DNA of 64,000 nt from the NCBI RefSeq assembly GCF_026262505.1, contig NC_067208.1:7077962-7141961 (forward strand). Direction: 5' to 3'. This DNA comes from Trichomonas vaginalis G3. Taxonomy: Eukaryota > Parabasalia > Trichomonadida > Trichomonadidae. Made by a program: the position numbers and the translations under genes. The notes below the pieces were generated by a model. The model saw only the letters and a program-made list of their open reading frames with translations. It had not been told where the DNA came from and did no database searches. Position 1 is the first letter of the stretch. Every line of letters begins with the position of its first letter. Shown one piece after another: positions 47,410-56,807 of the stretch.

Positions 47410-48282
47410 ATTCAACAGGGTGAAAAACCGGGTGAAAAAAGAGGTGAGATTTCACCACTTCACCTAAATTTATTTTTGTGCTATGTTTTCATACGCGTGA
47501 AGGTAGTGATATCATTTATTTTTAAGTTTATTTTTTTTATTTTATTTTTATTTTATTTTTATATAAATGACAGAACAAAAATAAAGCATATCTACTCAAC
47601 AGGAATGAGACCCTTACTGACTATGTATTTGTTTAATGCTTGATGAAAACAATGGTACATATTATCGTATGGGTATACACAGCGTCTGTTTCCATCGTCG
47701 TCGTATATGTAGAGCTCAAATCCAGTCCAACCTTCTTTTGTACAATATGTAGCTTTATTTAAGTATGCATTTATGTAGATAAGGCAATTTTCTTCATCGC
47801 TCCAGAAATAATTTTTGTTCTTTGTTGAAATAGTTTTCGTTCCTCTGCGACCATAAGGAATGTATGCAATGAACTTTGCGTCATAAGGGATTGTAATATA
47901 TTCAGGGTTTCTTTCATCGTCAATGGGTCTGTCTTTGTTAAAATGCATGTTTCTCAGTTTTACTTGAGTTTTGAATAGTTCACGGAAACGTTCTGGGAAA
48001 GAGTCATAGTAAATGTAGTCGGACATGTCTTTGTAATGAAATAAAAAATTTAAAAAAATAAAAATAAGGTTATTTTTTATTTAGTGAGGACGGTAGTGAA
48101 TTCGTTAGTGAAGTCATTAGTGAAGTCGTTTATGTGTCAGATGGTTTTGTAAATATTTAAGGTTAAGTTGGTGTTATGGTTGTGTTGTAAAATATACGTT
48201 ACCAGTTTCGTAAAGTGTCAAAACCGCTAAGTGGTGTACGGAGGCGCGCAGTGCCACAGTGCACGACTTAGGGATACTAACT
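47057..48282 (-). repeat. right terminal inverted arm (outermost part)
   Basis: Inverted match to 15426-16639. It ends ACTAACT at 48282, followed by TTATT. Contains the 47592 gene and a five-codon relic of the 28319-type gene at 47566. Confidence 0.9.
47592..48026 (-). CDS. conserved Maverick terminal-arm protein (right copy)
   Basis: 144 residues, identical to the product of 15671-16105. It occupies the same slot, between the same terminal-repeat blocks, that holds the unrelated-looking gene at 28319 in the nested Maverick, but in opposite orientation. Function unknown. Confidence 0.8.
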   Translation of the reverse strand: MSDYIYYDSFPERFRELFKTQVKLRNMHFNKDRPIDDERNPEYITIPYDAKFIAYIPYGRRGTKTISTKNKNYFWSDEENCLIYINAYLNKATYCTKEGWTGFELYIYDDDGNRRCVYPYDNMYHCFHQALNKYIVSKGLIPVE

Positions 48283-48495
48283 TTATTTATATTCCTATTA
48301 TGCCGACAATTTCAAAAATTGGACGTTGATTTTGTTTTTTGTGATTTTTTTTCTGATGATCTCAATTATTGAGAATAGTTCAGAATATTAAAAATATCTT
48401 TTTGTATTTTTCAATACAAATAACTATTTGCAATGAAATTTAATTATAATTTTTGAGAAAATTGAATTTTAAAGTAGAATAGTATTGCCTGTCTA
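48283..48495. other. host flank before phosphatase gene
   Basis: AT-rich spacer. Starts with TTATT, the presumed target duplication. The Maverick end is 213 bp from the first ATG of the phosphatase gene, so the insertion may have displaced upstream regulatory sequence. Confidence 0.5.
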
Positions 48496-49701
48496 ATGCA
48501 AAATATGCAATTTTCTAAAGTTATACTTCTAATTATTTTTCAAAAGATTCAAACCGTTGCTCAGATCATGTATTCAGAAGCATTTACATACTATCTCCCA
48601 TTTTTAAGATCCACTTGCCCAGACTTCAGTCTTATTGGAACACCTGGTCTTCCAATCCCTAAGTTTGATTCGAATTTTGTTGCAAATCTCGCAAGATCAG
48701 TCAAAACAATTTTCGCTACCGAACCTAGTTGTTTGGTAATCAATACTTCGGTAGTTGTTGTTGGAGATCTTCATGGAAATTTTATTGATTTATGCCGAAT
48801 TATTGCTCACGCTGGAATGCCGAAAGATACAACTTATCTATTCTTAGGAGATTACGTTGACCGTGGACAGTATTCAACAGATGTAGTGATCCTATTGTTT
48901 ATTTTGAAATATACTTATCCCGATAAGGTTTTTATGCTTCGAGGAAATCACGAATTTCAAACAATGAACTTTTACTACGGATTTTACAACGAAGTTCTTG
49001 CAAATTACAATAAGGATGTATATACTTCTATTAACGACGCTTTTACTTATTTATCATACTCTGCAATCATCGGCGGCAATACTTTTGCGGTTCATGGTGG
49101 TTTGAGCCCTCTATTTACTAGCTTAAACGACGTGAAGTATATCTCAAAGCCAGTCCTAGATTCAGAGATTGAAAAACCAGAATCGCTGATTGCTGATATA
49201 TTATGGTCAGATCCATCATGCGATGATACAGAGTTTTCTGATTCGTTCCGTGGCCATGGAAAGATATTTGGAAAAAAGGTTATTACGAAATTCCTAGAAA
49301 CAACAAAAATGAAAAGAATAGTAAGAGCCCACCAATGTGTTCTAAATGGTCATGAAACTCTTCACGATGGCAAGATTATTACAGTTTTCTCTTCTTCAGC
49401 CTATAATGATGTCAAATCTAATAAGAGCGCAATTCTAATAATGAATGCCAATGATACCCAAGAAATTGTTACATTTGATACTATCAGAACAGTGACCAGA
49501 GATAAAGCCGTTTTCTATCCTGTTGGAGATAGTGCCCCGCGTTGTACAAAATTACATATAATAGGTCAGCCAAAGAGGCCTCCGATCAGAGCATCATTTT
49601 CTACTGTTGGAATTAATAAGAATTTAGGCGTATCGCCTACAATGCGTATGCTTACAATGAAACCAAAGCTCGTTAGAAGAGTTTCGGCACCTATGGAATA
49701 A
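48496..49701 (+). CDS. PPP-family serine/threonine phosphatase
   Basis: 401 residues from ATG at 48496; an ATG at 48568 (MYSEAFTYYLPFL) is the more typical start for this family and lies after a hydrophobic, poorly conserved leader. All metal-binding signatures are present: GDLHG (90-94), GDYVDRG (118-124), RGNHE (149-153), HGGLSP and RAHQCVLNGHE. It lacks the canonical SAPNYC loop, having VFSSSAYND instead, which would alter toxin/inhibitor binding. Such phosphatases remove phosphate from Ser/Thr of protein substrates; trichomonads have many PP1/PP2A-like copies (family knowledge). Host gene. Confidence 0.93.
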   Translation: MQNMQFSKVILLIIFQKIQTVAQIMYSEAFTYYLPFLRSTCPDFSLIGTPGLPIPKFDSNFVANLARSVKTIFATEPSCLVINTSVVVVGDLHGNFIDLCRIIAHAGMPKDTTYLFLGDYVDRGQYSTDVVILLFILKYTYPDKVFMLRGNHEFQTMNFYYGFYNEVLANYNKDVYTSINDAFTYLSYSAIIGGNTFAVHGGLSPLFTSLNDVKYISKPVLDSEIEKPESLIADILWSDPSCDDTEFSDSFRGHGKIFGKKVITKFLETTKMKRIVRAHQCVLNGHETLHDGKIITVFSSSAYNDVKSNKSAILIMNANDTQEIVTFDTIRTVTRDKAVFYPVGDSAPRCTKLHIIGQPKRPPIRASFSTVGINKNLGVSPTMRMLTMKPKLVRRVSAPME

Positions 49702-49978
49702 GATTGTTTTGTTATATTCTTATTCTATTTGTTAAAATTATATGTGTAAAATGTTTGTGGTCTTATTATGAAATTTGATTCATTTTTATTTAATTTTGTC
49801 TGCGATTATATTTATTCATTCATTAACAATATCAAAAGTAAAAAAAAATATTAAATTTTTATAATTAGTCTCTATACTAATTTATATACAAAGATATAAT
49901 TACTTATCTTATGTCTGTATAAAATATTTAGTTATTTTAGAATATATCGTAATTTTTATGATGATAACAAATATAATT
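49702..49978. other. convergent intergenic spacer
   Basis: 277 bp, AT-rich, no feature seen. Confidence 0.5.
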
Positions 49979-51082
49979 TTAGGCAGCCTTTAAATATCTT
50001 CTTGGAACTGTTGTATAAACAGCAGTCTTGCCTGAGGATATGTAATATCTGTAGAAAATCCATTCCAATGAGAAGTATTGATCTTCGATCGCGCAACCAC
50101 TCAAACCTTTGATTTCAAAGTTATAATCGCCCTTAGTAAGAGTAACTGTGTTTGTTGTTTCATATATTCTTACTCTATCTTCTTGGCATTGGAACTGATT
50201 ATCGTAATCAATGCTACCAATTGATATAGAAGTTCCCGATATAGTAAACTTTACATCATTTTGGCTAGATATTCTAAATCTGTAGTTTCCATTCTGTGGA
50301 ATTGTAATTTTTCCCTTAACAGAATAATTTGCGTAACTAGAGGAGTAATAGACAGTATCTTGGCCAACATTAATAGACTCAGACTTATCAACAACGCTAC
50401 CATATGTAAACGTGATAGTTGGGTCTTGATGACCGGAATCTACAGTTGTCATATCATCACAGAATGGTTCAAGTCCATTTGTGCAAACGCAGGTATTTTT
50501 ATCTCCACTAATACCATCACTTGGAACGCCGTTATTATGGCAATCTAAGTCTACTGCTTCACAGTTGCTGCCAACATAACCAACATCGCATTCATCATTA
50601 ATAGAACAGTTATATGTATTTGTGGAATCCATAGTTGAATAGCTTTCTGGACTTGTATATGACCATTGTGCATAGTTAAATCTATTACCCCAGCAGCCAT
50701 CTGCAATTGCCCATGTTGTAAATTTATAGCATCTTCCTTTTTGAAGATAGAGGTTTGTGATTGTATCAACATTATCACTACCACCTACGCAAGATCCGAT
50801 CCAAGTGGCATAACCATCTCCTGCATAAGAACTTTCAAACCAAACGCCACCCCAATCTCCGCCGTATTCCCTGATATTGTAATTTCCTGTTGTTGGAGGA
50901 CAAAATGCACCATATATATGGCCAGTTATACCATAAAATGTTTGTGGAACAGTTATATATGCAGTTGTAGTGAACTGGCGATATGTTGGATCTTTGGTAT
51001 AGTTATAGTTTACACCACGCATGCATGAGGCAAACTGAGATCTTGATGCTGAAGCAGTAAGAATGCTAAACGAAGAAAACAT
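49979..51082 (-). CDS. secreted/surface protein with PA14/GLEYA-like and EGF-like regions
   Basis: 367 residues. The short hydrophobic N-terminus (MFSSFSILTASAS) could be a weak signal peptide. Two related beta domains: one at about 45-135 (FYGITGHIYGAFCPPTTGNY, then GRCYKFTTWAI) and one at about 225-350 (VKGKITIPQNGNYRFRISS, GDYNFEIKGLSGC, YFSLEWIFYRY). Between them is a Cys-rich EGF-like stretch with CDVGYVGSNC and CHNNGVPSDG...CVC. PA14/GLEYA domains bind carbohydrate or serve as adhesion modules (family knowledge). No C-terminal membrane helix, so it may be secreted. Host gene. Confidence 0.7.
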   Translation of the reverse strand: MFSSFSILTASASRSQFASCMRGVNYNYTKDPTYRQFTTTAYITVPQTFYGITGHIYGAFCPPTTGNYNIREYGGDWGGVWFESSYAGDGYATWIGSCVGGSDNVDTITNLYLQKGRCYKFTTWAIADGCWGNRFNYAQWSYTSPESYSTMDSTNTYNCSINDECDVGYVGSNCEAVDLDCHNNGVPSDGISGDKNTCVCTNGLEPFCDDMTTVDSGHQDPTITFTYGSVVDKSESINVGQDTVYYSSSYANYSVKGKITIPQNGNYRFRISSQNDVKFTISGTSISIGSIDYDNQFQCQEDRVRIYETTNTVTLTKGDYNFEIKGLSGCAIEDQYFSLEWIFYRYYISSGKTAVYTTVPRRYLKAA

Positions 51083-51631
51083 TAAATATGATTTAAATTC
51101 GCGTCATATTTAGCAAACCTATTGAATATCAACATTTGGCTTAACAATCAGTTACGTATTAAAAATAAATATAAATTCATTATAATCTTATTCCAGTCAA
51201 TTATTTTTTGAAAGAGCGTCGGAAAATAAAGGTTGAATAAGTTATGCTAAGACACAAGAAATTACGAATATTTAATAATGGGTAATTGAATTCCATTCAA
51301 TTATTTCATATTGGGGAAAAAAGTCTTAATTCCATTCAAAAAAGTCAAAATTGTTTTCTCGGACTTTCTGTGTTTCAAAATTTTACGAAAAAAATTTGAA
51401 TAGTGAAATAAAATTTTTAGATCAGCACATTGGTACATAATAAGATAATAAACAAGATTATAATATTTTTGGTAAGGGCCAAAAAGTGACAAATTGTAAA
51501 CTTCATAAACTTTCTAAAAAGGAATAAAGCGCGTAAGGGAAGGTCGTGGTGACCTCAATCATGACGTGGAAAAAGAAATTATTAGTTTTCAAAAGATAAT
51601 CTGAAATGGAATTTGCATAATTGAACCAACT
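51083..51631. other. host spacer upstream of second Maverick
   Basis: AT-rich sequence without a supported gene. A 63-codon minus-strand ORF near 51301-51492 looks like chance. The left end of the second Maverick may lie at 51632. Confidence 0.4.
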
Positions 51632-51873
51632 AGTTAGAACGGATAAGATAATCCGGTCTTACTAACGGAATCTAAAAGGGGTAAGGAAAAATTGGTCTGA
51701 AATTGGTATATTATAGCATAGTAGTAGATGATGCGGGTTGTGTGACTTTTTTTGTTACATCTATATATAGACGATGCATTAAAATATATTTATTTATAAA
51801 TCATTAAAAAATTAACATTAATTTTAAAATAAATTCTTTTTTTATCTTTTATAAAAGAAGCTATATATAGATG

Positions 51874-52461
51874 ATGTCAGATATTCCGCGATTAATTAAA
51901 CATTGTTTAAATCCTGAATGGGTTAAACTTCAATTTAAAAATGAAGATTGTGAATTATTAAATGAATATGAAAGCCAAAATAAGCTAATGAGGTATAAAT
52001 ATAATGATAAAGAATATTTAATTTCATGGAATCAATGGAGTCATAATCAAAGACCTCATAAACGAGAAGAAGAAATTGAAAATAATGAAATGGAAATCAT
52101 TGATGACATTAAAGAGGATGGAATTCCTAAATTTTGTAGAAAAACCTTTAGAACTAAGTTAGGAGCATATAAACGTAGAGTATTAAATCCTGAATACATA
52201 AAACATTTATTTAAAAAGGAAGACTGTGAATTATTAAACGCTAATGAATATGAAAATGCTAAATCAAAACTGAGATATAAATATATTGGAAGTGATGAAA
52301 GGTGTAAAGATAAAGATAAAGTTTATACAGTTTCATATAATAACTGGCACACGTTAGGGATAAGAAAACATTTAGGGGATTATGGGAAATGTTCTGAATT
52401 CTTCAAATCTAGTATGTACGAGAGAGTAAAAGAAATTAGAAATAATTATTTTCATGAATGA
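51874..52461 (+). CDS. tandem-domain protein, virus-type repeat
   Basis: About 195 residues (a second ATG at 51871 adds one residue). Two copies of a 55-60 residue unit: LNPEWVKLQFKNEDCELLNEY ... KYNDKEYLISWNQW and LNPEYIKHLFKKEDCELLNAN ... KVYTVSYNNWH. This pattern (x-VK-xF---CELL-Y, then a beta strand and W) occurs in domains found in giant viruses and phages near nucleases, but the zinc-binding Cys pairs usual there are absent. Function unknown. A partial second copy lies at 52484-52740. Confidence 0.65.
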   Translation: MSDIPRLIKHCLNPEWVKLQFKNEDCELLNEYESQNKLMRYKYNDKEYLISWNQWSHNQRPHKREEEIENNEMEIIDDIKEDGIPKFCRKTFRTKLGAYKRRVLNPEYIKHLFKKEDCELLNANEYENAKSKLRYKYIGSDERCKDKDKVYTVSYNNWHTLGIRKHLGDYGKCSEFFKSSMYERVKEIRNNYFHE

Positions 52462-52483
52462 AAGATTCACTACCATAATGAAA

Positions 52484-52740
52484 TAAAAAAATAATTTATT
52501 TTTTTATCTTTTATAAAAGAAGCTATATATAGATGATGTCAGATATTCCGCGATTAATTAATTATTTTTGAATAACTGAAGGTGTCACTATGTCACTCAG
52601 TGTCACTCGGTTATTTAACTTCTCTGAAAAAATGTGACAACATGACATTTTGACAACAGGTATGAAAGGAGGTATAAATATAATGGAGTCATAATCAAAG
52701 ACCTCATAAACGAGTAAAAGAATTTGATGAGTTCAACATA
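52484..52740 (+). pseudogene. truncated duplicate of the 51874 gene carrying an iteron repeat
   Basis: The leader and first codons (AGAAGCTATATATAGATGATG...CCGCGATTAATTA) repeat 51837-51897. They then run directly into an iteron-like repeat (52557-52660), after which GGTATAAATATAATGG and AGTCATAATCAAAGACCTC recur from the middle of the original gene. The gene copy is thus gutted, with the repeat in place of its core. Confidence 0.75.
52557..52660 (+). repeat. iteron-like repeat inside pseudogene
   Basis: One forward unit: ATTATTTTTGAATAACTGAAG, then GTGTCACTATGTCACTCAGTGTC (three GTCACT steps), GGTTATTTAACTTCTCTGAAAA and ATGTGACAACATGACATTTTGAC. Same sub-type as the copies at 61059. Confidence 0.8.
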
Positions 52741-52753
52741 GAACTTTAAGAAA

Positions 52754-53122
52754 CTAATGATTATTTGAATTTATGAAATCAATTATTTGATTCATTCTTT
52801 CTTCAATAATTTCTATTCTTTTTGTTAAATCATCTATTTTCATTAATGAGGTGATTCTTGATTGAGGAATAGATTTCAAACTAACCACTCCTTTTATTTT
52901 TGAAATTTTGAATCCATCAACTTTAAACATTTTATTCAATTTACATGTTGTCAATTCTTCAAATAATTTTTTATTATTAGCATAATAGTCATTAAATTCT
53001 TCAACAGATGAAAAAATTTTTATTTCGGTAATTGGTTTAACAACGTTTATTTTTTGTTGAACATTTTCACTTTCATTTATTTCTTCCTCCTCTGTTTCAT
53101 TTATTTTTAACATCGGTTTCAT
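52754..53122 (-). CDS. hypothetical protein with C-terminal coiled coil
   Basis: 122 residues. Acidic N-terminus, central basic stretch (LNKMFKVDGFKISKIKGVVSLKS) and a C-terminal heptad region (DDLTKRIEIIEERMNQIIDF). The form (short beta segment then coiled coil) resembles the small proteins at 25329 and 27902 in the other element. Divergent to the 53189 gene. Function unknown. Confidence 0.6.
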   Translation of the reverse strand: MKPMLKINETEEEEINESENVQQKINVVKPITEIKIFSSVEEFNDYYANNKKLFEELTTCKLNKMFKVDGFKISKIKGVVSLKSIPQSRITSLMKIDDLTKRIEIIEERMNQIIDFINSNNH

Positions 53123-53188
53123 TTATCATTAAATAAAAATTAGAATATAAGTGATGAAATATATTTTTTAATTAATATTAAATCAGAA

Positions 53189-53425
53189 ATGGCGGCAGGA
53201 TTCTTTAAAAAATTATGGGATGGAATTAAGAAAGCTGCAGGTTGGGTTTATAAAAAGGTTATTAAACCTGTTGCAAACTTTTTGGCACCAGTAGCGAAAA
53301 CGGCAGGAACTATCATAGGTGGAGTATTAGGTACTAAAGCAGGTAATCCGGTGATGGGAGCACAAGCAGGTAACGCAATTGGTGGAATTGCTGAAGGAAT
53401 ACTTAATAAAATAGGAGGTAGATAG
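53189..53425 (+). CDS. small amphipathic Gly/Ala-rich protein (membrane-active candidate)
   Basis: 78 residues. The first 22 residues (MAAGFFKKLWDGIKKAAGWVYK) form a strongly amphipathic, Lys/Trp/Phe-rich helix; residues 30-70 are Gly/Ala-rich and weakly hydrophobic (AGTIIGGVLGTKAGNPVMGA). This resembles membrane-lytic or capsid-internal peptides of non-enveloped viruses, which help genomes cross membranes (analogy). It is followed by a convergent gene with the same N-terminus at 53450. Confidence 0.65.
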   Translation: MAAGFFKKLWDGIKKAAGWVYKKVIKPVANFLAPVAKTAGTIIGGVLGTKAGNPVMGAQAGNAIGGIAEGILNKIGGR

Positions 53426-53449
53426 TGGAAAAATAAATAAATATTATTT

Positions 53450-53665
53450 TTATCTTAGTATCGGTTGAAGTCTTTGATAAACTTTATCTCCTTTATTTAA
53501 TATTTCTCTTATTGGGGCAGCTTTTGGCGTTATTGATTCAGCAACATCACTAATTGCTTCTTTATTCTTAAATATCCAATTTGCTCCTTTCTTCAATGTT
53601 TCCCAAACTTTATGCGCTCCTCTTTTTACTTTATCCCATAATTTTTTAAAGAATCCTGCCGCCAT
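53450..53665 (-). CDS. second amphipathic small protein sharing the MAAGFFKKLWD start
   Basis: 71 residues. Starts MAAGFFKKLWDKVKRGAHKV, the same 11 residues as 53189, then diverges: a Trp/Lys helix, an Asn-rich part and SITPKAAPIREILNKGDKVYQRL. Convergent with 53189 and transcribed away from the capsid gene. A pair of distinct proteins with a common amphipathic N-terminus suggests that this segment is the functional module. Confidence 0.65.
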   Translation of the reverse strand: MAAGFFKKLWDKVKRGAHKVWETLKKGANWIFKNKEAISDVAESITPKAAPIREILNKGDKVYQRLQPILR

Positions 53666-53734
53666 AGTTGATTATTTCATTAAAATTAAAAATTCATTTT
53701 CATATTTTAATTTTGATTTTTTATTTAATAATAA

Positions 53735-55375
53735 ATGACGACTAACTATTTGGTGCCAAACACTAAACCGATTAATGGAAATGTGTTTCATTCATTCGAA
53801 AAGATAAATGAAATATTCGCGAAGAATGATGGAAGAAGATATTATAGAGAACTTGAAAGTTCATGCTATGACTCTGATACTCCATATTTTGATGATAAAC
53901 AAACTCATTTAAGAATTACAAATCCAGCTCATGATGTGAACCAATTAGGTGACACATATATTAAACGCAAAGTTAAAGCAACTCTAGTTTCAAATAAAGC
54001 TTTCACATGTGATGCCGCTTTTAAATGCATGCGTTTATTCGTTGGTTACAAATCATCAAATCAAAGCTTTAAACAATTAGAAGTAGAAACTGAAAGAGGT
54101 GATGCCGGTTATCTTCAGATGGATTGCGCCCGTGAATCTTTTGCATTTGCAACATATAAACCAAAATCAGAAAGGAAAGTTAAAAAGTTTGTTCATTCGT
54201 TATATAATAATGTTCAAAAATATGATAACTCAGTATGTGGTAAATATATTGACCCTTCAGAAGTTTTCAAGAAAGCAAATGAAGAAGTTGATGTCACTTT
54301 TGATATGATTATTCCGGTAAATGATTTGTTAGCATTTCAGGCGTTCGATGATTATCCTAAATCATTTGGTGAAATCATTCTTAAATATTATGTTTTCAGG
54401 GATACTTTAGTATTTTGTCAGGTTGACCCGTTAAGAGTTGCTGATTTACAAAATTACGTTTATGAAAAGATAACTGATGAAAATTATGAAAAGATTATGA
54501 ATCATGTTTATAAATATGATCGCAAATTCCAACAAATCGGACTTCCTGCCAAATTAATTACAAGCTTAGCCGCTACATCTGCTGACGCAACAGTTGATGA
54601 CGTTATTATTTCATGCACAAAGATGGAAGTTTTAGAGGATAAATGCATTACACCAGGATACGGTTTAATTGAAGAATCAGTTAAAGCAATACCACGTTTA
54701 TTCAGTAAGGAAGATCCATTCATGATTCCAGCTCAACATATTGACGTTCGTTCACTAAATGGAGGTTGCATCACTCCTGAAGGTATTAGCTCAGATTTCT
54801 CATACGCTCTTCATAATGTTACAGATGTTGTGTTAACATTTCCGAAGAATGCAATGCAAAGAACGGTTTTAGAAAATCCAATGCTTCGAGGTCTTCAGGT
54901 CACTATAGATTCCAGAAACTTCCCTGATCAAGCGATGACCACAGTGGGCGACATATTCTTTACACGTATGCTTCAAGCTTCTGATTTAGATGGAGTGAAT
55001 GAATGCACGGAAGAATACGAGGACTCATTAACTAGACCACTGAATGATGATGATGGCGCGCCGTTAGCTAGAACATGGAAAGACCAAACTTCATTCTTAT
55101 GCACTATTCCAGTTCAACGTGATGGAGCAGGTATATTCTTTGATGGATTAGAAACTTTCAACTCACAAGTTACAGTACAAGTGAAAGCTTATCCAATCAT
55201 TCAGGGTGTAAATGACACTTACTGTTCAAAGGTGACAAATCCTCCTCAGGTTTGGTTTACTAGGACTACATATTGGACATGGACACCGGACGAAGGTTTG
55301 AAATATCATCCAACAGGTACACCACCACAGTATAGAAGTTCATATGATGAAATATTGATGAATAGAAATGTTTAA
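53735..55375 (+). CDS. major capsid protein (double jelly-roll type)
   Basis: 546 residues, the size expected for Maverick/virophage-like capsid proteins. Beta-rich throughout; segments typical of the two jelly rolls include HLRITNPAHDVNQLGDTYIKRK, VDVTFDMIIPVNDLLAFQAFDDYP, SYALHNVTDVVLTFPKNAMQ and TVQVKAYPIIQGVN near the end. It lies directly upstream of the ATPase, the usual neighbour. It builds the icosahedral shell (family knowledge). Assigned by size, fold character and position; sequence search is needed for confirmation. Differs strongly from the capsid gene at 25791. Confidence 0.7.
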   Translation: MTTNYLVPNTKPINGNVFHSFEKINEIFAKNDGRRYYRELESSCYDSDTPYFDDKQTHLRITNPAHDVNQLGDTYIKRKVKATLVSNKAFTCDAAFKCMRLFVGYKSSNQSFKQLEVETERGDAGYLQMDCARESFAFATYKPKSERKVKKFVHSLYNNVQKYDNSVCGKYIDPSEVFKKANEEVDVTFDMIIPVNDLLAFQAFDDYPKSFGEIILKYYVFRDTLVFCQVDPLRVADLQNYVYEKITDENYEKIMNHVYKYDRKFQQIGLPAKLITSLAATSADATVDDVIISCTKMEVLEDKCITPGYGLIEESVKAIPRLFSKEDPFMIPAQHIDVRSLNGGCITPEGISSDFSYALHNVTDVVLTFPKNAMQRTVLENPMLRGLQVTIDSRNFPDQAMTTVGDIFFTRMLQASDLDGVNECTEEYEDSLTRPLNDDDGAPLARTWKDQTSFLCTIPVQRDGAGIFFDGLETFNSQVTVQVKAYPIIQGVNDTYCSKVTNPPQVWFTRTTYWTWTPDEGLKYHPTGTPPQYRSSYDEILMNRNV

Positions 55376-55399
55376 AATTATAAATTTATTTTTGATTAA

Positions 55400-56227
55400 A
55401 TGGATTTAAATTCATCCACCCCTTATGAAGAATTAGCGGGAGTATATAATACATACGTAGATGATATGATTAATGAAGCATTGAGTGATAATAGAAATGC
55501 TCTATCTAAGGAAAAATTAATGAAAATTCCATATTCTGAATGTTACTTAAATTCAATCACTGCAGCAATTGGTAAACAAAATAAAGGTAAAACATTAACG
55601 ATATTAAAACAAATTATCATTATTGCTAACACTTCCCCCCATTCACATGTGTTAATTTATATCAACCGTTCAGGTTCACCTTCAGATGATACATTTGAAT
55701 CTTTAAAGCATTTAATCAAAATTCCAATTATTTATTTATCACAAGAAGAAGCAGAAGATTATTTAAAAAACTTTTTAATGTATAAAGAATTATATAATAC
55801 AATCAAGAAGCAAGGATTAGAGGATAAAATTATTGATAAACAACGGGATGAATTATTTGAAACACTTTCTATTTCAAATTTTGATAAAGAATTTTTGCAT
55901 TCACTCATTTTTCTAGATGATGCAGTGAAATCAAAACTAATAACAAATGAGAAATCATATTTTAATCAGTTATTAACTCAATGTCGACACATTCAATGTT
56001 CATTCTTCATGGCTGTTCAATATTTCAAAGCATTAAGCACAAACATTAAATCAAATCTGTCCACCCTTTTCATTTTCAGTGGTTTTAGTCGTCAACAGTT
56101 GAACGTTATGCTTTATCAAGTGAATTTACCAATGAGCATTAATGAACTTTACACACAATATCAACAATTAGGTGAACATGGAAAAATAATAGTTGATTTA
56201 AATAAAGGAAGTGTTAAATTTGATTAA
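55400..56227 (+). CDS. A32/FtsK-HerA-type packaging ATPase
   Basis: 275 residues. Walker A GKQNKGKT at 58-65 and Walker B LIFLDDA at 169-175. A later block CRHIQCSFFMAVQYFKALSTNI followed by STLFIFSGFSRQQLNVML matches the sensor region of the ATPase at 44862 (FQGFSRYDIELIW), confirming the family despite low identity. Powers DNA packaging. Located 24 bp after the capsid gene, probably in the same expression unit. Confidence 0.85.
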   Translation: MDLNSSTPYEELAGVYNTYVDDMINEALSDNRNALSKEKLMKIPYSECYLNSITAAIGKQNKGKTLTILKQIIIIANTSPHSHVLIYINRSGSPSDDTFESLKHLIKIPIIYLSQEEAEDYLKNFLMYKELYNTIKKQGLEDKIIDKQRDELFETLSISNFDKEFLHSLIFLDDAVKSKLITNEKSYFNQLLTQCRHIQCSFFMAVQYFKALSTNIKSNLSTLFIFSGFSRQQLNVMLYQVNLPMSINELYTQYQQLGEHGKIIVDLNKGSVKFD

Positions 56228-56267
56228 CTTTTTATAATTAATTTTTATTTTTTATTTATAATTAAAC

Positions 56268-56807
56268 ATGACAGAAATAGCAAATCTTCTACAGGTTCCA
56301 TTAAAACAAGGGACAAACAAAAAGGGTCCATATAATAGAACTATGAAAGTTCCAGACGGAATGAAAGAATTAGTCCACATTGTTGCTGGTCTTCAAAAAG
56401 ATGTTAAACAAATGAGAAATGTTTTAACATTACCAGAAGCTCAAGCATATGCCAAACGTCATGGACCAAATTGGGAAGCACACGAAGCAGACATTACAGG
56501 ACCAAATGGAAAACCTGATGGTATAAATGAAGTTTTCGTTACTGATGGTCAAGGTAATATTAAAGTCATAAATGGGTATAAATTAACTATAACTGATTAT
56601 CCTAAACGTAAAGCATATAATGAACGTTATCCTATGCAATTTGATGAAAATGGAAAAGCTGTTAAACAATACATTGGAGAAGGTGAAAATGGTCCAATTA
56701 ATTCATACCGTTATGATCCATATTCTTATTTCAATGAAGAATTAAATGCTATTGAAGAGGGACCGGATGGATTACCACGATATGTTAATCAGTTTGATGG
56801 TCAATAA
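56268..56807 (+). CDS. conserved virus-like element protein, function unknown
   Basis: 179 residues. Central block [19 protein letters not shown] and [21 protein letters not shown] is the most characteristic part and has the look of a structural protein with Asp/Gly turns. I have a weak impression of similar blocks in Polinton-like viruses but cannot name the family. It overlaps the next gene by 11 bp (ATG at 56797). Confidence 0.65.
   Translation: MTEIANLLQVPLKQGTNKKGPYNRTMKVPDGMKELVHIVAGLQKDVKQMRNVLTLPEAQAYAKRHGPNWEAHEADITGPNGKPDGINEVFVTDGQGNIKVINGYKLTITDYPKRKAYNERYPMQFDENGKAVKQYIGEGENGPINSYRYDPYSYFNEELNAIEEGPDGLPRYVNQFDGQ

Larger units (their letters stand above)
15426..48282. mobile_element. 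composite Maverick/Polinton, 32.9 kb, with 5.4-kb inverted arms and a nested second Maverick
   Basis: The termini are AGTTAGTATCCCTAAGTC at 15426 and its complement ending at 48282, both in the AGT-type form typical of Polintons, and both flanked by TTATT (5 of an expected 6-bp duplication). Left arm (15426-16639 plus 28797-32818) and right arm (42846-48282) are inverted copies. Between the two left-arm pieces lies a nested Maverick half (about 16640-28796) with its own right terminus ACTAACT at 28796. The unique centre (32819-42845) carries fibre, integrase, primase-helicase and the start of PolB. Mavericks encode their own PolB, integrase, ATPase and capsid proteins (established); here several are broken, so the unit is probably non-autonomous now. 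Confidence 0.85.

Noticed and set aside
47176-47415. 79-codon minus-strand ORFs opposite the arm protein (also 16281-16520)
   Set aside because: They are antisense shadows of the Gly/Ala-rich arm protein, which has the coherent composition.
48496-48567. signal peptide on the phosphatase
   Set aside because: The hydrophobic leader before the second Met could look like one, but PPP phosphatases of this type are cytosolic, and the second ATG is the more likely start.
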